Assembly: GCA_005772855.1 (NCBI GenBank)
Contig: SXIK01000169.1
Location: 1 to 56,406 of the forward strand
DNA: 56,406 bases
Reading direction: 5' to 3'
DNA from: Planctomycetia bacterium
GTDB lineage: Bacteria > Planctomycetota > UBA8108 > SXIK01
In this document: piece after piece, positions 28,201 through 35,283 of the stretch
Layout: each line of letters begins with the position of its first letter
Position numbering within the stretch: position 1 is the stretch's first letter
The notes under the pieces: model-generated
Seen by the model: only the letters and a program-made list of their open reading frames with translations
What the model was told of the DNA's origin: nothing
Databases searched by the model: none
Position numbers and translations under genes: made by a program

Positions 28201-28612
28201 GGGCGTGACCTCCTGGCGGGACATGCCCGGGCTGCCGCCAGACCTTCACCCCGAGGAGCTATCTGAGTCGATCCTGAGGACGTACGAGGCCAACTTCGCG
28301 GCTTTCATCAAGTATCAGCCAAGGCCGTGGCCGGGCTCGGCGACGCTCTTTCGCGCTCAAGCACAGCCGCTTTTTGGCTGCCAGGAGCCGGATCTCGGGT
28401 GGAGGCAATGGGCACAGGCGGGCGTCACAGTGGAGGAAGTACCGGGTAATCACTCAAGCGCGATGCGGGAGCCCAACGTCCGTACCCTGGCCCGGAAGCT
28501 TCAGGCAGCCCTCGACAAGGCCCACGCGGAGAGCTCGCGGCCTGCTCCCGAGCTCAGCCCGGTGTCTCGCGAATCGTACCGGGTGCGGCAATCATCGCTG
28601 CTAAGAGGTTGA
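22256..28612 (+). CDS. Single-module type I polyketide synthase (KS-AT-KR-DH-ACP-TE)
   Basis: 2118 residues. KS (10-440): active Cys185 in TACSTS, His321 in EAHGTG, His361 in SNIGH. AT (540-840): Ser633 in GHSLGE, followed by IAAHSH where specificity is read; probably malonyl. A structural KR half (about 920-1130) precedes a catalytic KR with GGFGGIG (about 1161) and Tyr1302 in QIDYAAAN. DH-like fold (about 1365-1640): HRLKTGTAIVP fits HxxxGxxxxP (His1393), while the second motif is HPAILDLATA, with Asp but no Gln/His. ACP Ser1763 in GGHSL; TE Ser1894 in GYSLGG. KR before DH is an unusual order. The start at MTQRDH is chosen because KS homology begins there; the ribosome-binding site is poor. 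Complete and intact, it probably releases a hydroxy or unsaturated short acyl product, or loads the neighbouring NRPS. Confidence 0.92.
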   Translation: MTQRDHATGLESDIAVIGMAGRFPGARSPSELWLNVQGGVESIRRLTDAELRDAGVDEETLRNPHYVKAAAILEDMELFDAGFFGFSPREAAIMDPQHRHFLECSWEALEDAGHVPNNFDGSIGVFGGCGMNAYFMYNILTNPEILRSVGLFLARHTGNDKDFLTTRASYCFNLTGPSISVQTACSTSLVAIHLASQHLLAGECDMALAGGVTIELPHRRGYLYEEGEILSPDGHCRSFDAASKGTVFGSGVGVVVLRRMQDALHDGDSIRAVIKGSAVNNDGASKVGYLAPSVDGQARAILEALAVANVRADTITYVEAHGTGTPVGDPIEVAALTQAFRTHTQKRGYCGIGSLKSNIGHIDTAAGVASFIKCVEALRHKQLPPSLHFESPNPAISFSQTPFQVNKTLKEWKTDGGPRRAGVSSLGVGGTNAHVILEEAPEPPPSSPGKPWKLFTLSARSEAALDSAAQRLREHLERNPGLNLADVAWTLQRGRKGFQHRRVFTAMDSSEACALLANPDKKRVFSGQSADSDPTVTFLFPGGGAQYPDMGLELYREEPAYRSEVDRCLDIILRCHSIDLRSLLFPRPGSGEAAAQELEKPSRSILSVFTVEYALAKLWMSWGIEPAAMTGHSLGEYTAACLAGVFSLEDALYIVALRGEIFDRVPAGTMLSVPLAEAELRPLLGEELSIAAVNAPSLCVASGSVDAIAALAKLLEGKRIEARRVHIAIAAHSHLLDPFLTEFASRLNRVRFKTPERPFISNLTGTWARAEDVASAQYWVRHLRSTVRFSNGLEELLKKPNRIFLEVGPGTTLSSLTRLNLPPGTPNVVLSSLRHPQEAVSDLSFAYTALGRLWLTGHDIDWSKLHGGEMRQRVSLPTYPFEHQRYWLDAGELKAVAPSRPAQREPKKLANLKDWFSVPLWRKSGQRALSDASWKTKSLWLVFACRSALGEEVLSTLSASGQDVVIVEPGARFSRQSERSYTVNVRDPASYQALVEALARSDKFPERVLHLWLTGDQDNLPAGLNRLEEALHLGFWSLFFLAQALGAEDVSSHMTVDVVVTGAVQVNQGTVTHPEHATIIGPVRVIPREMPGVSCRLIDVGESAQRQVAASVLAEALTDSRDAVVAIREAEAWTQSFEPASIGEAPEKPLRLRSRGVYLITGGFGGIGWKIAEDLAKSLEARLILVGRNAPPEDDRRILALKALGAEVLGIAADVTDLESMHRVVASALKRFGVIHGVFHAAGCIEDAPVQLKTVESAERVLRPKVRGTLVLDLALEKARPELFVLFSSTSATLGLPGQIDYAAANAFLNAFARSRNSRGVGLTVAVQWGLWQQVGMAARALGASDAAETSEPVLVDGGSAHPLLGTGVVAPGGESVFHVQYDPRTHWILDEHRLKTGTAIVPGTGYIEICRAAAECVLGSGPIEIRDLVFLAPLEVADGERKDVRISLRAGAGAHAFSVSTAQGEHVNASAVTLEKPAPRAVKIAEIEGRLDDRIEHFGERKETRQERHLRFGARWKNLECVQYGRGEALGRLKLSESFHDDLGIFKAHPAILDLATACGLPLLEGYSSSEGLYVPFSYKKIRIFRPLTANLLAHVRCAGEANTSGDFALFDITILDEEGTVLQEIEEFMLRKVSPAALEKVSSSTSRAAGPRSQGPLDSWLREGILPGEGVRALQRVLEAGIAPEVVISSMPVDDLAAAVERLFGKREARGGSSGSAPAGAKGKEEPADDTERAIAKMWEELLGVSSVGVNDDFFELGGHSLIAVRLVARMEKVFKVKLPLATLFETRTIRNLSGLVRGSSPPAATGSSLVLARPKGSKPPFFCVHGIGGEVLGFAELLAGLDPGQPFLAFRAQGHDGTKAPLATVEEQAALYLKEMRAFQPEGPYAVGGYSLGGWVAFEMARQLEAAGQKVSLLALIDSWPRQVTVSPVSGIGKWLRNAPRWFAEDVRNVGPTNSPGRGLRRMAGVLSKEWRHWVATKKGVTSWRDMPGLPPDLHPEELSESILRTYEANFAAFIKYQPRPWPGSATLFRAQAQPLFGCQEPDLGWRQWAQAGVTVEEVPGNHSSAMREPNVRTLARKLQAALDKAHAESSRPAPELSPVSRESYRVRQSSLLRG

Positions 28613-28666
28613 GTAGCTTCTCCCCGTGTTGCACTGAATACAGCCGGCCGGCAGGGCAATCGTGCG

Positions 28667-31600
28667 TCAGCCGAGGCGCTCCAGAAGGACCCTGGCCACG
28701 TCAGCCGAGCCCGCATCATTGATGATCCCGTAGTGTGAGCCCTTGACTTCCACGATCTCAATTTCGCCGGCAACATATTTCCGCCAACCGAGAGAGGGAT
28801 CCGTCTCAAAGCGCTTTTTGCTTGCCCGGAAGATCGTCAGCTTACCGGGGTATGGTTTCATCTCGTAGCGCTTCAACGCCTCGAAGTAGGTCAGCGCCAG
28901 GTAATGTGCCCGCAGGAACCGAGGGAGGCGTCGGTGAAGCTTCCTGTGGAGCTGCACGAGCTTGGTTCTCAACCGCTGTTGCACATTCAGGTAGAGCCAG
29001 CTGAGGGTTGTTGTAGTGAAGGCCCAGAATCCCTTCCTGCGAAGCTCGTGCATCGGCACAGCCATGCCAGAGGCCACGCCGTAGTAGTCCGGATGGATGC
29101 TATCGAAGACCGCAAGGAGGGCGATTGTTTCACCCGCTGCCATGAGCAGTTGCGCTACCTCGAAAGCAATAATGCCTCCCGACGAGTAGCCACTGATGGC
29201 GTAGGGCCCCTTGGGTTGAGCTTGCCGAATCTCCCGGACGTAACTCGCCGCCATTCCCTGGATCGTCGATTCGGCGATCAAGCGGCCATCCACGCCCCTT
29301 GCCTGGATGCCGTAAAATGGCTGATCCGCGCCGAGTGCCTTGGCGAGGGCGTGGAAGAGCAATACGTTGCCGCCAACGCCGTGCACGCAATAGAGGGGAA
29401 GACGGCCCTGCTTCCCGCGCGTCAAGGCCACCAGGCAATCGAAGGATTCCGCGGAAGACATCCCGGAAGCGTGAGGCGATGAGCTCGAATCCCTTGCGCC
29501 CTGACGATCCCGCACGACTCTCGCCAGGCTCTCGACGTTCGGAGCCTTGAACAGCGTGGCCAGCGGAATTTCGACGCCGAAGATTTTCGCGATTCTCGCG
29601 AAGATCTTCACGGCCCGGATGGAGGTCCCACCAACCTCAAAGAAGTTGTCGGTGACTCCGATGGGTTTCCACTTGAGCACGTCCTCCCAGATCTCGACAA
29701 GGGAGCGCTCGATCGCATCGCGCGCGGCGACGAGCTGAGCCCGGCCTTCAAGGCGCCTCGCGTCCGGAAGAGCTGCCACCGCCCTTCGATCGACCTTGCC
29801 GCTCGGGGTCAACGGAAGGCGAGGAATGGTGAAGTAAGCGGATGGCACCATGTAATCCGGAAGACATCCACGGAGCGACTCGCGGATCTCCCCCAGGCCT
29901 GGCTCCCGGCCCGGATCGAGAAGCAGGTAGGCCTCGAGGTGCCGCTCCGCGGAGTTCTCGCCCTTCGGAAGGACGACGGCCTCGCGAACTCCTGAAACTT
30001 TCTTGAGCGCTTCCTCGATCTCGCCGGGTTCGATGCGGTAACCACGGATCTTCACCTGCTGGTCATTGCGGCCGATGTAATGGATCGTTCCATCCGCGAG
30101 AAATCGCGCAACGTCTCCCGTCCGGTACATGCGGGCTTGAGGTGCTCGAGAGAAGGGGTCGGGGATAAAACGCTCTCGCGTGAGCTCGTCCCGATTCAGA
30201 TAGCCGTTGGCCAGCACACACCCGCCGATCATGAGCTCGCCGGGGACGCCAATGGGCACCGGCTCAAGCCTCGAGTCCACAAGGTAGATCCTCGCGTTCG
30301 CAATCGGACGGCCAATCGGCGGCAGGCCCGGCCACTCTTCCACCGGGCCTGACAGCTCGTGAGAGGTCACCACGTGGCTCTCCGTGGGGCCGTAATGGTT
30401 GTAGAGTCGGCACCCTGGCATCTGTGCGAAGAAGGTGCGGATTTCGGGCGTCACCTGAAGCTGCTCTCCGGCCGTGACCACCTCTCGAAGCCCGGGCGGA
30501 GGTAGCCTTGATTCCAGCACGGCCTCGGCGAGCTGCTGAAGCGCGATGTAAGGCAGGAAGATCCGTTCGACCTTCTGGACGCTCAAGTGGCGCAGCAGTT
30601 CCAGAGGATTCCTGCGAGTGGCTTCGTCGATGAGGACGAGCGTCCCGCCGGCGGCCAGCGTTGCGAAGATCTCCTGGAAAGAGACGTCGAAGCTGATGGA
30701 CGAGAATTGAAGCGTGCGCGCTCCCTGCCCCACGGTGGCGTTCCTCAGTTGCCAGTGAATCAGGTTCGCCAGCGGGGCATGCGGCATGGCGACACCCTTC
30801 GGAATGCCCGTGGATCCGGACGTGTAGATCACATAGGCGAGCTCTGACGCTCCCGCGAGAGGTTTCGTGCCCACCTCCGGAAATTCTTCCGTCCAAATTT
30901 TCGGATCGTCGAGGTTCACGATCCGGATTGGGGCGGCGGGAAGCATCGAAACAGTCTCGTTCTGGACCAGAACGATTTCGATCTCTGCATCAGTGACCAT
31001 GTGCTGGAGCCGGTCGCGCGGATATTCGGGATCCATGGGCACGTACGCGCAGCCCGCCTTCAAGATTCCGAGCACGCCGGTGATCATCTCCAGGGATCTT
31101 CGGCACGCGAGCCCCACGCGGTCGCCCGGCTGCGCGCCAAGCTTCTCCAGGAGGCTCGCCAGCTTGTCGGAGCGGCTCTTCAACTCCTCGTACGTGAGCG
31201 ATAATTCGCCGTGAAGGACAGCGATCGCCCCGGTATGTTTTCCTGCGGCCTGGTCGAAAAACTCCACGACGCTGGAGGTCTTGGGGTACTCGACCTGTGT
31301 CTCGTTCCAGGTCTCGAGGATCGTCATTCGCTCAGCCGCATCGAGCCCGCTGAGCGCCGAGATTGGCGAGCGTGGCGCGCGCGCGGCTGCCGTGAGGATG
31401 GTCAGGAAGTTCTGGGTGAGCCGCCGAATCGTTCCCTCGAGGAACATCTGGGAGTCATACTCGATATAGCCTTTCCAGCGACGCGGGGACTCCTGCACTT
31501 CCATCAAGAGATCGAACTTGGCCGTTCCGTTGTCGACATCCAGTGTTTCCACCGCCAGATCCGGGAGCGCAAACTCCGCCTCCGGCGACTTTTGCATCGC

Positions 31601-32689
31601 AAACATCACCTGGAAGAGAGGATTGTGGCCCAGCTCGCGCGGTGGGTTGACGGCCTCGACGATCCGCTCGTAGGGGGCGTCCTGGTTCCCGAGCGCATTG
31701 AGCGAAAACCTTCGTACTTGCCTGAGTACTTCACGAAACTCGGGATCGCCAGAGAGATCGGTCCTGATGGGTACTGTGCTGGTGTAAAAGCCCACGGAGC
31801 TCTCGAGCTCGGGGCGACTACGGTTCGCGAAAGGACAGCCAACCGTCACGTCCTCTTGCCCCGAGTACCGTGCAAGCAAGACCTGAAATGCTGACAGGAG
31901 AAACATGAAGGGGGTGGCACTTTCCTCGAGACACACATCTTGGATTTCCGAGACAACCCCGGACGGAATCTCGAAGGCCACCTTGCCGCCTTGCGATCGT
32001 CGGGTTTCCGGCCGAGCCCTGTCTCTGGGCAGATCGAGAGCCCGAGAACCATCGGAGAAGATACCCTTCCAAAACGCGATCTGGGCTTCGCAGGCCGGAG
32101 TACCGACCCATTCGCGCTGCCAGATCGCGTAGTCGGCATACTGAAGAGCAGGGGGTGGAAGGTCCGGGGGCAAGGAGTCCTTGAGGCATGTGTAGAAATG
32201 CTTCAACTCCCGGTAGAGGACGCCCAGTGACCAGCCATCGGCCACGATGTGGTGGACGTTCAGGACGAGGACGTGTTCGACGTCGTCCAGCTTCAGGAGC
32301 ATGAAGCGAACGAGGGGGCTTTGCTCGAGGTCAAAGGCGTGCCTGCCCTCGGCGGTCATGAGGCGCCTCGCCTCGGCCTCCCGGTCCTCCGCCGGAAGGC
32401 TCGAGAGGTCTACCTGGCATAGGGGAGCTTCGGCTTCCGGGTGAACGACCTGGAGGATCTCGCCATCCTTACCGGAGGCGAAGGAAGTGCGCAGAGACTC
32501 ATGACGCGCTACCAGGGATTGGAGCGCCCCACGCAGCGCGTCCCCGTCAAGCTTTCCCCGCAGACGCAGGGCGACGGGGATATTGTAAACAGGGCTCCCG
32601 GGCTCGATGGCGTTCAGGAACCAGAGGCGCTCCTGTGCAAAGGATGCAGGAAAAGCGAAGACGTCAATGTCGCCTGCGGGAGTAGTCAT
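28667..32689 (-). CDS. Single-module non-ribosomal peptide synthetase (C-A-PCP-TE), predicted proline activating
   Basis: 1340 residues. Condensation domain (12-440) with HHIVADG (His146, His147, Asp151), LCL-like. Adenylation domain (about 470-960): YTSGSTGIPKG near 620, FDVSFQEIF near 667, NHYGPTE near 775. Reading the specificity code by hand against GrsA gives D-V-Q-F-V-A-H-V, close to proline codes (DVQ..AHV). PCP Ser1023 in VGGTSI. Thioesterase Ser1169 in GYSSGG. The TTG/ATG choice is MTTPAGD at 32689. Convergent with the PKS, 54 bases apart. A C domain with no upstream NRPS module needs an acyl donor, and the PKS is the obvious candidate, giving an N-acyl-proline-like or cyclic product. 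Domains certain, product inferred. Confidence 0.92.
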   Translation of the reverse strand: MTTPAGDIDVFAFPASFAQERLWFLNAIEPGSPVYNIPVALRLRGKLDGDALRGALQSLVARHESLRTSFASGKDGEILQVVHPEAEAPLCQVDLSSLPAEDREAEARRLMTAEGRHAFDLEQSPLVRFMLLKLDDVEHVLVLNVHHIVADGWSLGVLYRELKHFYTCLKDSLPPDLPPPALQYADYAIWQREWVGTPACEAQIAFWKGIFSDGSRALDLPRDRARPETRRSQGGKVAFEIPSGVVSEIQDVCLEESATPFMFLLSAFQVLLARYSGQEDVTVGCPFANRSRPELESSVGFYTSTVPIRTDLSGDPEFREVLRQVRRFSLNALGNQDAPYERIVEAVNPPRELGHNPLFQVMFAMQKSPEAEFALPDLAVETLDVDNGTAKFDLLMEVQESPRRWKGYIEYDSQMFLEGTIRRLTQNFLTILTAAARAPRSPISALSGLDAAERMTILETWNETQVEYPKTSSVVEFFDQAAGKHTGAIAVLHGELSLTYEELKSRSDKLASLLEKLGAQPGDRVGLACRRSLEMITGVLGILKAGCAYVPMDPEYPRDRLQHMVTDAEIEIVLVQNETVSMLPAAPIRIVNLDDPKIWTEEFPEVGTKPLAGASELAYVIYTSGSTGIPKGVAMPHAPLANLIHWQLRNATVGQGARTLQFSSISFDVSFQEIFATLAAGGTLVLIDEATRRNPLELLRHLSVQKVERIFLPYIALQQLAEAVLESRLPPPGLREVVTAGEQLQVTPEIRTFFAQMPGCRLYNHYGPTESHVVTSHELSGPVEEWPGLPPIGRPIANARIYLVDSRLEPVPIGVPGELMIGGCVLANGYLNRDELTRERFIPDPFSRAPQARMYRTGDVARFLADGTIHYIGRNDQQVKIRGYRIEPGEIEEALKKVSGVREAVVLPKGENSAERHLEAYLLLDPGREPGLGEIRESLRGCLPDYMVPSAYFTIPRLPLTPSGKVDRRAVAALPDARRLEGRAQLVAARDAIERSLVEIWEDVLKWKPIGVTDNFFEVGGTSIRAVKIFARIAKIFGVEIPLATLFKAPNVESLARVVRDRQGARDSSSSPHASGMSSAESFDCLVALTRGKQGRLPLYCVHGVGGNVLLFHALAKALGADQPFYGIQARGVDGRLIAESTIQGMAASYVREIRQAQPKGPYAISGYSSGGIIAFEVAQLLMAAGETIALLAVFDSIHPDYYGVASGMAVPMHELRRKGFWAFTTTTLSWLYLNVQQRLRTKLVQLHRKLHRRLPRFLRAHYLALTYFEALKRYEMKPYPGKLTIFRASKKRFETDPSLGWRKYVAGEIEIVEVKGSHYGIINDAGSADVARVLLERLG

Positions 32690-32813
32690 GTCACGAACCA
32701 AGCCGGGTTTCCATTTGGTGGCAGCTTATCCTACGAAATGGACTCGATGCTGGAACTCCAACAAACCGCGAACAAGAAACACTTGTATCCCAAGTCAATA
32801 GCTGTGAGTATTT

Positions 32814-34043
32814 TCAGCGAACGTAGGCCTGGAAGTCCTGAAAATTTCTCTCCCAGGGCTTGCGGATGCTCTCCGGCAGGCGGGAGACATCCATGTCGCC
32901 CTCTATCTCGGCCTTGAATGCTCCGGGGGGAGCCGATCCCGAGCACCCTCCTCAACCTCTTGAACGCCACCCGCCCACCACGGCGGAGTCGGTCCAGATT
33001 CTCCTTCCGGCTGCTCATTTTCGCGTCCTCCACGAGCCACCGCGGAAAGTTTTCGAGCCACCGGGCCCAGTAGCGCGGCCCCATCGACCAGCCCTCGCAT
33101 GGCCACGTGTCAATGATCCCGACAAAGCCAACCTCCTCGCCGCTCGCCTTGAGTTGCTGCGCCATCTCGAGAACGACGCGCCCGCCATGGGAGTAGCCCC
33201 CAATGTAGTACGGTCCTCGTGGATGCAGAGCCCGCATCTCTCCTTGATGTAGAGCGCAGCCTGGTCCTCGATGCGCTCCAGAGGTTCCCTGGAGCCATCA
33301 TGGCCTGGCGCACGGAACGCGTAAGAAGGATGTTGCGGGGCAAGCAGCCGCGCGAGCTCGGAGTAGGTAAGGACCTCGCCGCCGACGCCGTGAACGCAGA
33401 AAAAAGGGGGGCGAGCGCCCTGGGTCTGAATGGGAACCAGTGAGACCCAGCTCTGGGCCGGCTTGCCGCTGCGCACCAGCTCCGATAGCTGCCGCACTGT
33501 GCGGGCCTCGAAGAGCGAGGCGAGGGGTAGTCTTGCCTTGAAGCTCTTCTCGATTGTCGCCACAAGGCGGACCGCCATCAGCGAGTGGCCACCCAGCTCG
33601 AAGAAATCATCGTGTAAGCCGACGCCCTTGACTCCGAGGAGGTCCTCCCAGACAAGCGCAATGGCCCCTGGGAATCCCTCCGGCACGTGACCAGCGTTCT
33701 CCAGAGCCTCCCAGGCGCACTCAAGAACATGGCGGTGTTGAGGGTCCATGATGGCGGCCTCTCGCGGGCTGAGGCCGAAGAATCCGGCATCGAACATCTC
33801 AAGGTCGTCGAAAACGGCGCAGGCCTTGACGTAGCTCGGGTCCGCCAGAGTGGCTTCGTCCACCCCCTCCGCACGGAGCTGCGCATCGCTCAAGCGCCGA
33901 ATGGACTCGGCGCCGTTGCGGACGTTCTGCCAAAGCTGATCCGGAGTCGAGGCTCCCGGAAACCGTCCCGCCATCCCCACGACGGCAATATCGGAAGCAC
34001 CGCACAACGGCACGGGTTCCTCGTTCCTGTAAGGGTTTGACAT
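32814..34043 (-). pseudogene. Decayed PKS paralogue: KS fragment fused to ACP and broken TE
   Basis: Starts at ATG 34043 (MSNPYRNEEP, AAGAGG upstream). About 120 residues of KS N-terminus closely match the intact PKS (DIAVVGMAGRFPGA, LSPREAAIMDPQHRH), then the frame jumps at GFPGAIALVWEDLLGV directly into an ACP (FFELGGHSLMAVRLVATIEK) and TE. All of AT, KR, DH and the KS catalytic residues are gone. The TE is further broken: a frame change near 33240 (AAGGAGAGATGCGG where AAGGAGATGCGG is expected) separates it from GPYYIGGYSHGG; a second lies at the six-base homopolymer 32925-32930; after IEGDMDVSRLPESIRKPW the reading ends at AYVR-stop, short of the paralogue's C-terminus. A duplicated PKS with internal deletion. 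Sequencing error could explain the homopolymer change but not the deletion. Confidence 0.85.
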
Positions 34044-34332
34044 GGCCTCTTGAACCTGGCGCACACACCCTGTTACGGGGGGTATTGGAACCACACGCCG
34101 AACAGTGTCGAAGTCTAACCCGCCCCATCTTCTTGAGCAAAAAGGCGGCGTACTCGGAATGTTCGACTCGGACTGTCGGAGTGAACCCTGGTAGGTATCG
34201 GTTAGCAGTTCAACAGTGGACGGGTGCGGAAACGTTGATTACCGTACTCATCCGATGCCTGTCTCGAAGGAGGCACCTCTCGTTTTGCGGTTCGTGTCTT
34301 GATCAGAACGGAAGTAACCAAGGGACCCTTCA

Positions 34333-35094
34333 ATGGAAGCTGCAAGAATTCTTGGGCAAAAGGTCAAGAGCAGAGCGTTGACCACCGGCATCCTGGCCAC
34401 CCATCACCTCTGGCCGGAGTTGGTGGAGATCAGCAAGAACTCAGGCCTCGACTACATCATTGTCGACACGGAGCATGGGGCCTTCTCACCGGAGCTGATC
34501 TGTGAAGTGTGCGCCCTTGGCCGGTTACTGAATTTTGCGATCTTGATCCGCCCCATCTCTCACGACATCAGCACAATTCGCAAGACACTGGACATGGGAC
34601 CCTGCGGGTTGCTTCTACCGAGCGTGGACAATCCTGAGATCCTGGATGAAGTTCGCGACGGCATCTACATGCCCCCCCGTGGACAACGAAGGCCCGGAGG
34701 ACCGGGCACCCGATGGGTCGGGAGCTATTCGTATGCCACCTGGAAATCCGAGGTCGAGGACGACCTGATCATCTTGCCGCAGATCGAGACGCGTCAGGGG
34801 CTAAAAAACTTGCCAGAGATCGCTCGCCACGAAATTGTCACTGCACTCGCCATTGGCCCCTATGATCTTTCTGCCGACCTGGGGGTCTGTGGCGAAACTA
34901 CCAGCCAGCCCATGCAGCAGGCGATCGAGGAAATTCGCCAGGCTGCCAGGGCGGTTGGGAAAACCATGTGGATCATTGGGGATGCACCTTCGCTGGCGAA
35001 GCAGGGCTTTACTTTTCTGTGCCTTGGCGAACCCATGGGGCTCCTCGAGGCCACGATGAAGAGGATCGTGCAACAAGTCCATTCCGGCTCCTGA
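34333..35094 (+). CDS. HpcH/HpaI family aldolase (class II, 2-keto-3-deoxy acid type)
   Basis: 253 residues. Pyruvate-dependent metal aldolase family: catalytic His in VDTEHGAFSPEL, substrate-binding Arg in LIRPISHD, metal Glu in LPQIETRQGL and Asp in IGPYDLSADLG. Family members cleave 4-hydroxy-2-keto acids such as 2-keto-3-deoxy-L-rhamnonate or 4-hydroxy-2-oxoheptanedioate into pyruvate and an aldehyde. The exact substrate cannot be told. AAGGGA precedes the ATG. It is divergent from the PKS remnant; the 289 bases between (34044-34332) contain no recognised element. A role with the PKS/NRPS genes is possible but unsupported. Confidence 0.9.
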   Translation: MEAARILGQKVKSRALTTGILATHHLWPELVEISKNSGLDYIIVDTEHGAFSPELICEVCALGRLLNFAILIRPISHDISTIRKTLDMGPCGLLLPSVDNPEILDEVRDGIYMPPRGQRRPGGPGTRWVGSYSYATWKSEVEDDLIILPQIETRQGLKNLPEIARHEIVTALAIGPYDLSADLGVCGETTSQPMQQAIEEIRQAARAVGKTMWIIGDAPSLAKQGFTFLCLGEPMGLLEATMKRIVQQVHSGS

Positions 35095-35283
35095 CCACAA
35101 GAATATAGAAAAGCTGGGGCTTCTCAAAGCCACCCCCTGGACAGTAAAATGCCTGAGTTTAAGTGGTGCAGGCGTTTTCTGTGCCCCTTGTCGAAATCAG
35201 AGTTGGGTCTTCTCGGCGATGTTAGTTACCTCGCGCTCTGAAGCTGCTTGTCTGTCTTGTTCTAATTTGAAGGTCACTGGAAT

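Noticed and set aside
32814-32816. TGA ending the PKS remnant considered as selenocysteine
   Set aside because: The sequence after it does not resume the paralogue's thioesterase and no SECIS-like stem is present.
35110-35150. GGGGCTT/AAGCC-CCCC hairpin after the aldolase as terminator
   Set aside because: No T-run follows and the stem is interrupted.
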